Assembly: GCA_003250975.1 (NCBI GenBank)
Contig: QKIY01000028.1
Span: 124,001-188,000, forward strand
Direction: 5' to 3'
Origin: Gammaproteobacteria bacterium
GTDB lineage: Bacteria > Pseudomonadota > Gammaproteobacteria > Eutrophobiales > Eutrophobiaceae
DNA: 64,000 bases
The notes below the pieces were generated by a model that was given only the letters and a program-made list of their open reading frames with translations, was not told the origin of the DNA and did no database searches. Positions 10,762-19,392 of this stretch are shown in pieces (position 1 is the stretch's first letter; every line of letters starts with the position of its first letter). Made by a program: the position numbers and the translations under genes.

Positions 10762-11892
10762 GTGAAAATTTCAAAAAAATTGATTCCACTTGCAAGCGTG
10801 GTCCTCGGAGCTGTTCTTATTACGACCTACGCTTTAACCACTCAAACTAGAATGACAGGTTCGGTACAGGCCGCTGACACCCCGCTTGCAGGAGCCGGAA
10901 ACCAGATTACCGTTCTTTACGATGCCTTCGGACGGGATCCCTCATTGAAAAAAGACTGGGGGTTCTCAGCGCTAATTGAAATTAACGGTAAGCGTATCCT
11001 GTTTGATACTGGTAACAATTCAGATGTCTTTGCCCACAATGTGAAAACGAAGGGCGTTGATCTCAACAACCTGGATTTCGTAGTCATGTCACACCGGCAC
11101 GGCGACCATATGGGTGGCCTGAATTATCTCATGAGCGTTAATTCGAACATGACAATCTACGCACCAAAAGAGAACTTTGGTGTCTTCGGCGCTGCCTTAC
11201 CTGGAACATTCTACCGGCGCAATGAATCCTTGCCGCCGGATATGCGCTACTTCGACGGTAAACCAGCAGAGACATTGTATTTTGGTACACCATGGCCACA
11301 GGGAAAGTTTACATGGATAACCGAGACGACCGAGGTGGCACCGGGCTTTCACCTAATCATGTTGAAAGGATCATGGGGTGTCGATCTGGATGTGATGGAG
11401 ATATCCCTGGCCATCGATACACCGGAAGGTATTGTGCTGATCGTCGGTTGCAGTCATCCAACGATCGAGAAGATCGTCGAAACTGCGAAGGCCGAAATTG
11501 ATAAACCGATACACCTTGTTATTGGCGGGCTGCACTTGTTGCCTGCAGATGATAAAGAAGCACAACGAATTGCCACAGCATTGCATGATACCTGGAAGGT
11601 TAAATGGATCGCGCCGGATCATTGCACGGGTGAGCCGGCTTTCGAGTCCCTCATGAAAACTTTCGGGGATCATTACCTGTACGCAGGGCTGGGGACTATA
11701 CTGACACTAGGCCCAGTACCAGTAGTCGATACAGGAACAGCAAATAATATTGCATTTTTTGATAAGGTTGATCTGCAAACCTACCATGACCTGGCCCGCT
11801 CGAGCCCGGATGCCACTGAGCACGTGCTTGAATCTAAATCTCCTTCGGTCTTGCCAGTGATACCAGCTTCCCCGATCGCATTTCGGTACTGA
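10762..11892 (+). CDS. Exported metallo-beta-lactamase-fold hydrolase
   Basis: Protein of 376 residues from GTG at 10762, preferred over an in-frame ATG at 10735 because GGGAGGT lies just upstream of the GTG and the protein then opens with a signal peptide or anchor (MKISKKLIPLASVVLGAVL). The zinc-binding motif HRHGDH follows the early beta strands. GCSHP, GGLHL and DHCTGEPA match the COG1237 subgroup of metal-dependent hydrolases, some of which are linked to dihydropterin or one-carbon metabolism. A periplasmic location is unusual for that role, so the substrate is open. The 3' end overlaps the convergent SixA-like gene by 59 bases. Confidence 0.85.
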   Translation: MKISKKLIPLASVVLGAVLITTYALTTQTRMTGSVQAADTPLAGAGNQITVLYDAFGRDPSLKKDWGFSALIEINGKRILFDTGNNSDVFAHNVKTKGVDLNNLDFVVMSHRHGDHMGGLNYLMSVNSNMTIYAPKENFGVFGAALPGTFYRRNESLPPDMRYFDGKPAETLYFGTPWPQGKFTWITETTEVAPGFHLIMLKGSWGVDLDVMEISLAIDTPEGIVLIVGCSHPTIEKIVETAKAEIDKPIHLVIGGLHLLPADDKEAQRIATALHDTWKVKWIAPDHCTGEPAFESLMKTFGDHYLYAGLGTILTLGPVPVVDTGTANNIAFFDKVDLQTYHDLARSSPDATEHVLESKSPSVLPVIPASPIAFRY

Positions 11893-12343
11893 TACCCGCA
11901 TCGCCAAAATCAAGGGTAGCGATCGCTCCCGCGGTTAACAGCTTGCCATCACTGTTTCGCGTAGGCTCGTCTTTCGAAAGGTATTCCAACAGCCGTTCCA
12001 GCACCGGATTATGCGCCGTGAGCATCAGGCAAGAAACATTTTTTTTGTGGTCTGAAATTACATTAAGGAGATCACTAAGTCCCGCTTCATAAACACGGTC
12101 GTCCCAAACAATATTGTTTGCGTCGATGCCAAGTTGTCGACAAACAATTTGTGTTGTCTGCTTTGCCCGAAGCGCCGGAGAACTGACGATGCGATCGGGG
12201 ATTAAATCCTGCTGTTTCAGCCAGGTGCCCATCTTTTCGGCATCCAGAAGACCGCGTTCATTCAATGGCCGGTCAATGTCCGCCACAATCGATGACTGAT
12301 CTGATTTGGCATGGCGCATGATTAGTAGTGTCTGCATGGTCAT
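11834..12343 (-). CDS. sixA: SixA-like histidine phosphatase
   Basis: Histidine-phosphatase family protein of about 169 residues. The catalytic motif is LLIMRHAKSD near the N-terminus (RHA rather than the commoner RHG), followed by DRPLNERG, SSPALRAKQT and LMLTAHNP carrying the second histidine. E. coli SixA dephosphorylates phosphohistidine on phosphotransfer proteins; the target here is unknown. Start choice is uncertain: ATGs at 12343 and 12337 are nearly equivalent, and a longer in-frame start at 12376 adds a non-conserved leader. It is convergent with the hydrolase gene, overlapping it by 59 bases. Confidence 0.85.
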   Translation of the reverse strand: MTMQTLLIMRHAKSDQSSIVADIDRPLNERGLLDAEKMGTWLKQQDLIPDRIVSSPALRAKQTTQIVCRQLGIDANNIVWDDRVYEAGLSDLLNVISDHKKNVSCLMLTAHNPVLERLLEYLSKDEPTRNSDGKLLTAGAIATLDFGDAGISTEMRSGKLVSLARPKEI

Positions 12344-12453
12344 TGAATTATTATTTGGTTGGCGGATACAAATCACTTATAGTCAATAAGCATAGCATAA
12401 CAGCCTCTTTACCAAATCAGGCAAACCGGCCTTGAATTAACCGACTTTACAGT

Positions 12454-13956
12454 ATGCCTACTCCCACTGAAACCTACGCCGCTATTGACCTGGGTTCTAA
12501 CAGTTTTCACATGGTTGTCGCCCATGCCCAGGAAGACAGGATCCAGATCATTGACAAGATTAAGGACATGGTCAGATTGGCCGGTGGCCTCGATGAGGAT
12601 GATCGCCTGCAGGAGGACGTGATGAACATTGCCCTGGAATGCCTGCAACGTTTCGGTCAGCGCATCAAGAATATTCCTTCCGCTAATGTCCGTGCCGTCG
12701 GTACCAACACCTTGCGACAGGCGAAAAACAGTGCAAGCTTTCTGAAAAAGGCCAACAAGGCACTGGGAATGCCTATCGAGATTATATCCGGCCGTGAAGA
12801 GGCACGCCTGATATTCTCAGGGGTAGGCTACAGCAATTACAACGAACAGGAACAGCGCCTGGTCATCGACATAGGAGGTGGAAGCACAGAATTTGCTATC
12901 GGTATCGGTTATGATGCACATCTGACGGAAAGCCTGCAGATGGGTTGTGTGAGCATGACTCGACGTTTTTTTAGCAGCGGTGAGATTACGGCAAAAAAAA
13001 TGCGAAAGGCCATCCTGGCAGCCCGGCAGGAACTGGAGCTGATTGAAATACATTATAAGAAGATAGGTTGGCAGGCCTGTCTGGGTTCGTCAGGGACGAT
13101 TAATTCCATCAGCGATGTCATCGCCGCACTCGGAAACGGTGACAGAACCATCAAGCCCGAACCACTTTATAAGCTGAGAGACAGGCTTGTTGGCGCGGGG
13201 CATACCGACAAGCTGAAACTGGAAGGCCTACCCATCAACCGGGTGCCGGTATTTCCGGGTGGCGTCGCTATTCTCTGCGCGGCATTCGAATCGCTAGGGA
13301 TAGACTCCATGCAACCGTCGGAAGGGGCCCTGCGCGAGGGCCTATTGCTTGACCTGTTCGGACGATTACATGCTAGGGACATTAGGAACAGCACGGTACA
13401 GGAAATGCAGCAACGCTACGGCGTTGACCAGCAACACGCCGAAAACGTCAAGGCCACGGCTACGGCCTGCTTTATACAACTAAAGGACAAATGGAAACTT
13501 GATGCGGAAAACGATTTGAGATTGCTGGGCTGGGCCTCAAGCTTGCACGAGATAGGCCTGGCGATCTCACACAGCCAGTACCATAAACATGGTGCCTACC
13601 TGTTAAGCAATTCGGACCTTGCCGGCTTTTCGCGGGAAGTACAGACACAACTTGCTTTCCTGGTGCGCTGTCACCGGCGCAAACTTGTTGATGAAGCTAT
13701 AAGCCAACTGCCTGAAGAGCTGCAGGGCCGCATGTACAATCTGGCTATTATCCTGAGGCTATCTGTTGTGCTGAACCGTCACCGGCTTGTTGACAAACTT
13801 ACTGATTTCCGTATTTCTGCAAATGACGATCGCATCAAGTTGACATTTCCTGATGCCTGGCTTGAAAATCACCCCCTTACTGAAGCAGACCTTGAATCAG
13901 AAGCCGAATACCTCAAGGCCATAAAAATTAAACTTGTTTTTAGCCAGGCAGATTAG
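12454..13956 (+). CDS. ppx: Exopolyphosphatase (Ppx/GppA family)
   Basis: Releases phosphate processively from the end of polyphosphate chains; a GppA-type pppGpp phosphatase activity is the alternative. The 500 residues match E. coli Ppx length. The actin-like ATPase fold shows AAIDLGSNSFHMVVA at the N-terminus, the catalytic segment SGREEARLIFSGV, and the second phosphate loop VIDIGGGSTEFAIG. The C-terminal half is an HD-like domain (LLGWASSLHEIGLAISH). It is convergent with ppk, the stop codons overlapping by four bases, which supports the polyphosphate assignment. Confidence 0.93.
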   Translation: MPTPTETYAAIDLGSNSFHMVVAHAQEDRIQIIDKIKDMVRLAGGLDEDDRLQEDVMNIALECLQRFGQRIKNIPSANVRAVGTNTLRQAKNSASFLKKANKALGMPIEIISGREEARLIFSGVGYSNYNEQEQRLVIDIGGGSTEFAIGIGYDAHLTESLQMGCVSMTRRFFSSGEITAKKMRKAILAARQELELIEIHYKKIGWQACLGSSGTINSISDVIAALGNGDRTIKPEPLYKLRDRLVGAGHTDKLKLEGLPINRVPVFPGGVAILCAAFESLGIDSMQPSEGALREGLLLDLFGRLHARDIRNSTVQEMQQRYGVDQQHAENVKATATACFIQLKDKWKLDAENDLRLLGWASSLHEIGLAISHSQYHKHGAYLLSNSDLAGFSREVQTQLAFLVRCHRRKLVDEAISQLPEELQGRMYNLAIILRLSVVLNRHRLVDKLTDFRISANDDRIKLTFPDAWLENHPLTEADLESEAEYLKAIKIKLVFSQAD

Positions 13957-16091
13957 TGGCTGTACATATCAAGTAATGTCTGCTGTGCAGACCTGGGCTT
14001 GTGTGATCCCAGTTTAGCGCGTTTGTAACTGCCATCGTTCTGCAATATCCAGGCCTGCGAATTATCAGAAAGATAAACCTGCAAACCGAATTTAATAATC
14101 TGATCACGCGGGCGTTTTTCATCGATTGGGAAACAGACTTCCACACGGCTGAAAAAATTGCGTGGCATCCAGTCTGCGCTGGAACAAAACAGTAAATCAT
14201 CACCACCGTGCTTGAAGTAGAACACGCGAGTATGTTCCAGGAAACGCCCGACGATAGATCGAACACTGATATTTTCCGATATTCCCTGAACACCCGGCCG
14301 CAGGCAACAGATCCCCCTGATGATAAGATCAATCTTTACCCCGGCCATCGAAGCCTCATAAAGTGCACGGATAATGTCTGGTTCAACTAATGCATTCATC
14401 TTCGCAATAATGTGTCCTTCCTTGCCAGCAAGGGCGTTACTCTTTTCTGTATTAATCAGTTCAACCATCTTCTTGTGCAGCGTAAAAGGCGCTTGCAGCA
14501 GTTTCTTCAGGCGCGTGACCTTGCCCATACCCGTGAGCTGATGAAAGATCTTGTTAACATCCTCACCAAAGGCCTTGTCACTGGTCAAAAGACCATAATC
14601 GGTATAGAGCCTTGCTGTGCGAGCATGATAGTTACCGGTACCGAGGTGTACATATCGCCTTAACTGCCTGCCCTCACGCCGCACCACCATAATCATCTTG
14701 GCGTGTGTCTTGTAACCCACTACACCATAGACCACATGGGCGCCTGCTTCTTGGAGGTCGTTAGCCAACTCGATATTTGCCTCTTCATCAAATCGCGCCA
14801 TCAATTCAATGACAACGGTAACTTCCTTGCCCGCACGCGCAGCAGATTTTAACGCCTCGACAATGACGGAATCATTACCTGTACGATACAAGGTTTGTTT
14901 TATTGAAAGAACGTTCGGATCTGCAGCAGCCTGGCGCAGGAAATCAATTACGGGAGCAAATGACTGGAACGGATGGTGGAGAAGAATATCGCCATTATGC
15001 AGGGTCTCGAAGATATTCGAGTGCTTAATCAACCGTGGTGGCAGATCGGGGACAAAACCCGGATAGGTCAGGTCCGGGCGATCCACGAGATTGTAAATCT
15101 CCTGAAGCCGGTTGAGATTGACCGGGCCATTGACCTGGTAAAAATCTTCATCGCTGAGGTTAAATTGTTGCAACAAGAAATTACTAACCTCATCCGGGCA
15201 ATTGTCTGCCACTTCCAGACGCACTGCATCGTTAAACCTCCGTGACGGCAATTCACCTTCCAGTGCTCTTAACAAGTCCTCTACTTCCTCGTCATCCACA
15301 AACAAATCGCTGTTGCGTGTTACCCGGAACTGGTAACAACCCGTGGTTTTCATACCCGGAAACAATTCACCGACATGGGCATGGATAATGGATGACAGAA
15401 GAATTAAATCATTCTGCCCGGTGGTATGTTCTTTTGGTAAATGTACTATTCGGGGCAATGACCGTGGCGCCTGCACAATCGCCAGTCCGCTGTCGCGGCC
15501 GAAGGCATCCTTTCCCTCCAGGGAAACAATAAAGTACAGGTTCTTGTTCAGCACCTTGGGAAACGGGTGAGATGGGTCCAGGCCAATCGGGCTGAGTACC
15601 GGCAACAGGTCACGGTTGAAAAAACGCTTTATCCAACGCGCCTGCTTGGGTTTCCAGCTCGCACGCCTGAGAATGCGGATCTTTTCCTTCGCGAGTTCAG
15701 GAAACAGTACCTCATTAAGCAGACGGTATTGTTCTGTAACCAGTTCACGGGTTATCTCACTGATCCGTTTCAATACTTCCTGGGGTGACAGGTTGTCCGG
15801 GCCTGTCTGCACTGAGCCATACTTTACCTGTTCCTTGAGTCCAGCCACCCGTATTTCGAAGAACTCGTCCAGGTTTATGCTGGCGATACACAGAAAACGG
15901 AGGCGCTCCAGCAAGGGGATTCTGTTATCCTTTGCCTGCTCGATGACACGCCGATTGAATTCTAGCAGGCTGAGCTCGCGGTTGATAAAGAATTCGGGCG
16001 ACTTCAGGTTGACGCTGTCTACTTCGGACGCAGCGGTCGTACTGAGATCATCCAACATTACAGGGGACTGAAGGCTTTCCTGCTGAGGCAT
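13953..16091 (-). CDS. ppk1: Polyphosphate kinase 1
   Basis: Synthesises polyphosphate from ATP, reversibly. The 712 residues span the N-terminal, head and two C-terminal phospholipase D-like domains. The autophosphorylated histidine is H463 in YKTHAKMIMV; FINRELSLLEFNRRV opens the N-terminal domain, and VHLGTGNYHARTARLYTDYG is the typical nucleotide-site segment. It begins seven bases after phoU, so it is probably the last gene of the pst-phoU transcript. That would link polyphosphate storage directly to phosphate import. Confidence 0.98.
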   Translation of the reverse strand: MPQQESLQSPVMLDDLSTTAASEVDSVNLKSPEFFINRELSLLEFNRRVIEQAKDNRIPLLERLRFLCIASINLDEFFEIRVAGLKEQVKYGSVQTGPDNLSPQEVLKRISEITRELVTEQYRLLNEVLFPELAKEKIRILRRASWKPKQARWIKRFFNRDLLPVLSPIGLDPSHPFPKVLNKNLYFIVSLEGKDAFGRDSGLAIVQAPRSLPRIVHLPKEHTTGQNDLILLSSIIHAHVGELFPGMKTTGCYQFRVTRNSDLFVDDEEVEDLLRALEGELPSRRFNDAVRLEVADNCPDEVSNFLLQQFNLSDEDFYQVNGPVNLNRLQEIYNLVDRPDLTYPGFVPDLPPRLIKHSNIFETLHNGDILLHHPFQSFAPVIDFLRQAAADPNVLSIKQTLYRTGNDSVIVEALKSAARAGKEVTVVIELMARFDEEANIELANDLQEAGAHVVYGVVGYKTHAKMIMVVRREGRQLRRYVHLGTGNYHARTARLYTDYGLLTSDKAFGEDVNKIFHQLTGMGKVTRLKKLLQAPFTLHKKMVELINTEKSNALAGKEGHIIAKMNALVEPDIIRALYEASMAGVKIDLIIRGICCLRPGVQGISENISVRSIVGRFLEHTRVFYFKHGGDDLLFCSSADWMPRNFFSRVEVCFPIDEKRPRDQIIKFGLQVYLSDNSQAWILQNDGSYKRAKLGSHKPRSAQQTLLDMYSH

Positions 16092-16097
16092 ACGGCA

Positions 16098-16823
16098 TTA
16101 CTCGTCAATTATGCCGGACAATTCCTTTTCCATCTGCTCAATACTGATATGCCTCACATCTTTACCTTCTACAAAATAGATCACATATTCACAGATGTTC
16201 CGGGCGTGATCAGCGATTCTCTCCAGTGCCCGCGCCGTCCAAACTGCATCAATCGTTGCCGTGATGTTCCTCGGGTCTTCCATCATATAGGTAATGAGCT
16301 GCCTCAGGATGGCCACATACATGGCATCCGATTTTGGCTCTTCACTGGCAACCTGCAACGCTGCCTTCGTATCCATGCGGGCAAAGGCATCCAGCGCGCC
16401 GTGCACCATTCTGCGAGCGTGGTTACCCATAGAATTAATACTAACATAGTAGGTTTTGGGGCCATGTTTCTCGATCATATCAATGGACATCTTGGCAATT
16501 TTTTCAGCTTCGTCGCCAATCCTTTCCAGGTCCGTAATGGTCTTAATAACAGCCATCACCAGCCGTAGGTCACCAGCAGCCGGCTGTCGCCTGGCAAGAA
16601 TAGTAGTGCAGTCCTCATCAATCGAGACTTCATAGGCGTTTACCTTGGGTTCACTTTCAATCACCTTTCCTGCCAGTTCGACTTCAGATTCTGTAAGGGC
16701 CCGCAAAGCATTTACCATCTGCTCTTCCACCAGCCCGCCCATGGCAAGTACACGCTCACGAATATTCTCCAGTTCGTTGTCATACTGTTTTGATATGTGT
16801 TGAGGTACCGTGCCTGTAGTCAT
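16098..16823 (-). CDS. phoU: Phosphate transport regulator PhoU
   Basis: Cytoplasmic two-repeat helical protein that links PstB activity to the PhoR kinase and represses the Pho response when phosphate is ample. It has 241 residues, as expected. Each half carries a PhoU metal-binding signature: DLRLVMAVIKTITDLERIGDEAEKI in the first and ITATIDAVWTARALERIADHARNI in the second (given here by their conserved E/D-R-I-x-D cores). It sits between pstB and ppk1 in one direction. Confidence 0.97.
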   Translation of the reverse strand: MTTGTVPQHISKQYDNELENIRERVLAMGGLVEEQMVNALRALTESEVELAGKVIESEPKVNAYEVSIDEDCTTILARRQPAAGDLRLVMAVIKTITDLERIGDEAEKIAKMSIDMIEKHGPKTYYVSINSMGNHARRMVHGALDAFARMDTKAALQVASEEPKSDAMYVAILRQLITYMMEDPRNITATIDAVWTARALERIADHARNICEYVIYFVEGKDVRHISIEQMEKELSGIIDE

Positions 16824-16845
16824 TTGGTTTCTCCCTGCCGGGTTA

Positions 16846-17751
16846 TTATCCGTAACGACCGGTGATGTAATCCTCGGTCATCTTTTGTTTCGGTTTGGTA
16901 AATAATGTATTGGTATCCGAGTATTCAATCAATTTACCCATGTACATATAAGCAGTATAGTCTGAAACGCGTGCCGCCTGTTGCATGTTATGTGTCACGA
17001 TCACAATTGTATATTCCGACTTGAGTTCGTAAATCAACTCTTCAATTTTCAGCGTCGAAATCGGATCAAGGGCCGAGGCTGGTTCATCAAGCAATAATAC
17101 TTCAGGTTCTATGGCAATTGCGCGAGCGATAACCAGCCTCTGTTGCTGCCCGCCGGAAAGGCCCATGGCATTATCATGCAGACGATCGGCGACCTCATCC
17201 CACAGGGCTGCACCCCTGAGTGATTTTTCCACCACGGCATCCAGTGCCCTGCGACTCTTCACCCCCTGTATACGCAACCCGTATGCGACGTTTTCATAAA
17301 TAGATTTGGGGAAGGGGTTCGGCTTCTGGAACACCATGCCCACACGCCGGCGCAGTTCGGCCACGTTGATACTCTTTTCATAGATATCCTGATCGTAAAG
17401 TTTGATTTCACCTCCAATCCTGACGGAGTCAATCAGGTCATTCATGCGGTTGAAACAACGCAGCAAGGTTGATTTACCGCAGCCACTCGGCCCGATAAAC
17501 GCCATTACACGTTTTTCAGGGATCTTCAGGCTAATGTTATTGAGCGCCTGTTTGTCGCCGTAATAAAGATTGAAATTATTGACACTCAGACAAATGTCCT
17601 CGTCCTCAAGATTATACTCGGGCGTCCCTTTAACAACTGCACCAAGGTCCATGGCATGTGTCGGGGTGTCATTCTTCACAATTTCTTCCTCTGGACCCTT
17701 CATGATACGCCTGTTCGAATTGTTTATAACCCTAGTGTTGTTCTGCTGCAC
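16846..17751 (-). CDS. pstB: Phosphate ABC transporter ATP-binding protein PstB
   Basis: Energises high-affinity phosphate import with PstC and PstA. It has 301 residues, about 40 more than E. coli PstB, because of a polar N-terminal extension. I accept the GTG start at 17751 since AAGGGAG lies at good spacing upstream; this start overlaps pstA by 20 bases. An internal ATG at 17703 is the alternative. Walker A is GPSGCGKST, the signature LSGGQQQRL, and Walker [14 protein letters not shown]. Confidence 0.97.
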   Translation of the reverse strand: MQQNNTRVINNSNRRIMKGPEEEIVKNDTPTHAMDLGAVVKGTPEYNLEDEDICLSVNNFNLYYGDKQALNNISLKIPEKRVMAFIGPSGCGKSTLLRCFNRMNDLIDSVRIGGEIKLYDQDIYEKSINVAELRRRVGMVFQKPNPFPKSIYENVAYGLRIQGVKSRRALDAVVEKSLRGAALWDEVADRLHDNAMGLSGGQQQRLVIARAIAIEPEVLLLDEPASALDPISTLKIEELIYELKSEYTIVIVTHNMQQAARVSDYTAYMYMGKLIEYSDTNTLFTKPKQKMTEDYITGRYG

Positions 17752-19390
17752 GGTATTTCTCCCTTAGCCTATTACGAATCCATATTGCTGTCAGATTGAG
17801 GATGATAATAATGACCACGAGGAAAAATGCTGTGGCATAAACCAGCGGCCTCGCTGCTTCAACATTCGGGCTCTGGAAACCCACGTCATATATATGGAAG
17901 CCCAGATGCATGAACTTGCGGTCAAGATGCAGGAAGGGGGCATTGCCATCCAGGGGCAGGGAAGGCGCCAGTTTAACAACTCCGACCAACATCAGGGGCG
18001 CCACCTCACCGGCAGCCCGGGCCACCGCCAGGATCAGGCCAGTGATCATTGCGGGAGCAGTCATGGGCAGGACCGTACGCCAAAGTGTTTCCGCCTTGGT
18101 AGCGCCGAGTGCCAAGCTACCCTCGCGAATGTCGCGTGGAACACGTGACAGGCCTTCCTCGGTTGCAACAATAACTACCGGTACGGTCAATATGGCCAGG
18201 GTGATTGAAGCCCACATCAGGCCTGGAGTCCCGAAGGTCGGTGCGGGGTGATTTTCGGGAAAAAACAGCCTGTCTATGTTCCCGCCAAGGAAATAGACTA
18301 AGAAACCCAGGCCGAATACACCATAGACAATGGAAGGAACACCAGCCAAGTTGTTCACCGCGATGCGAATTGTCCGTGTGATAAGACCCTGTTCGGCATA
18401 CTCATGTAAATAGACTGCGGCCAGTACACCAAAGGGTGTCACGAAGATGGCCATGATAATGACCATCAGCACTGTCCCGAAGATAGCCGGGAAAATACCA
18501 CCTTCCGTATTGGCCTCACGGGGGTCGTCACTCAGAAACTCCCAGAACTTGATAAGATAAAACCCGCACTTGTCCAGAAACGACATCTCGTTCGGCCTGT
18601 AGGCACGCACAACCTTGGCTACGGGCATCGTGACTTCCCTGCCATCGGCCAGCATGGCGATATAGCTATCCTTGTTCAGTTGCTTGTAAAGTGCCTCCAG
18701 TTCACCTGTATAGCCGTTGTATTCTTCCTGGAGAGCGGCACGTGCATTCTGTATCTTCGCAAAGGGCTCAGGGTCCATCACGCCTCTTAATTCAAGGCCC
18801 CTTTCGTCAAGTCGAAGCTGCTCCATCTTGTAATTGATCGCGCCGATCAGATCTTTTTCGATATGGCGGATCCGCCCAATCAGGTCCAGGGACCGGTCGA
18901 TAGCTGATTGAAATATCTCCCAATGATCTCTACCTTCATGGGTCACCGCTCCGACATTGACGGACTTGAGATAACCGTAGAAATTACCCCATTCCCTGCG
19001 CTCTATTACCATTATCTCCTCAGGGTAATGCCTGTTTTCCATTCCCTTTTCATTTACCCAGCGAAAATCCAGCCCGGCATGGTCACGGTTACCCTGCTTG
19101 ATGAGATGACGTTTGATAACTGTTTCCTTTGCCGTCTCAGGCTGATCTACTGCAGGAACGGATGTTATGACAGTTTCCGTGTCGACCAACTCGCCCATCA
19201 TGGGCGTTAGACTCCCATCTTCCTCAAGGTAATCGAACGCGATCGCTGATGCTGGCCAGAAATGAGTGAGGCCACGCACGGCGATCAGCGCGACAAGTCC
19301 AAAGACCATGATCAGCGAGAGACTGACGGCTCCGGCGTTGAGCCAGATATAGGGTGTCCCGCTTGCAAACCAGTGTTTGAGTTTCGCCAT
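17732..19390 (-). CDS. pstA: Phosphate ABC transporter permease PstA (long form)
   Basis: Inner-membrane permease of 552 residues, nearly twice the length of E. coli PstA (about 296). The first membrane helix (about 17-40) is followed by some 240 mainly polar, helix-rich residues predicted to be periplasmic. The standard permease core comes after: [31 protein letters not shown] and the ATPase-contact loop [21 protein letters not shown]. Long PstA proteins occur in Pseudomonas and relatives. It starts two bases after the pstC stop. Confidence 0.96.
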   Translation of the reverse strand: MAKLKHWFASGTPYIWLNAGAVSLSLIMVFGLVALIAVRGLTHFWPASAIAFDYLEEDGSLTPMMGELVDTETVITSVPAVDQPETAKETVIKRHLIKQGNRDHAGLDFRWVNEKGMENRHYPEEIMVIERREWGNFYGYLKSVNVGAVTHEGRDHWEIFQSAIDRSLDLIGRIRHIEKDLIGAINYKMEQLRLDERGLELRGVMDPEPFAKIQNARAALQEEYNGYTGELEALYKQLNKDSYIAMLADGREVTMPVAKVVRAYRPNEMSFLDKCGFYLIKFWEFLSDDPREANTEGGIFPAIFGTVLMVIIMAIFVTPFGVLAAVYLHEYAEQGLITRTIRIAVNNLAGVPSIVYGVFGLGFLVYFLGGNIDRLFFPENHPAPTFGTPGLMWASITLAILTVPVVIVATEEGLSRVPRDIREGSLALGATKAETLWRTVLPMTAPAMITGLILAVARAAGEVAPLMLVGVVKLAPSLPLDGNAPFLHLDRKFMHLGFHIYDVGFQSPNVEAARPLVYATAFFLVVIIIILNLTAIWIRNRLREKYRAAEQH

Positions 19391-19392
19391 AG

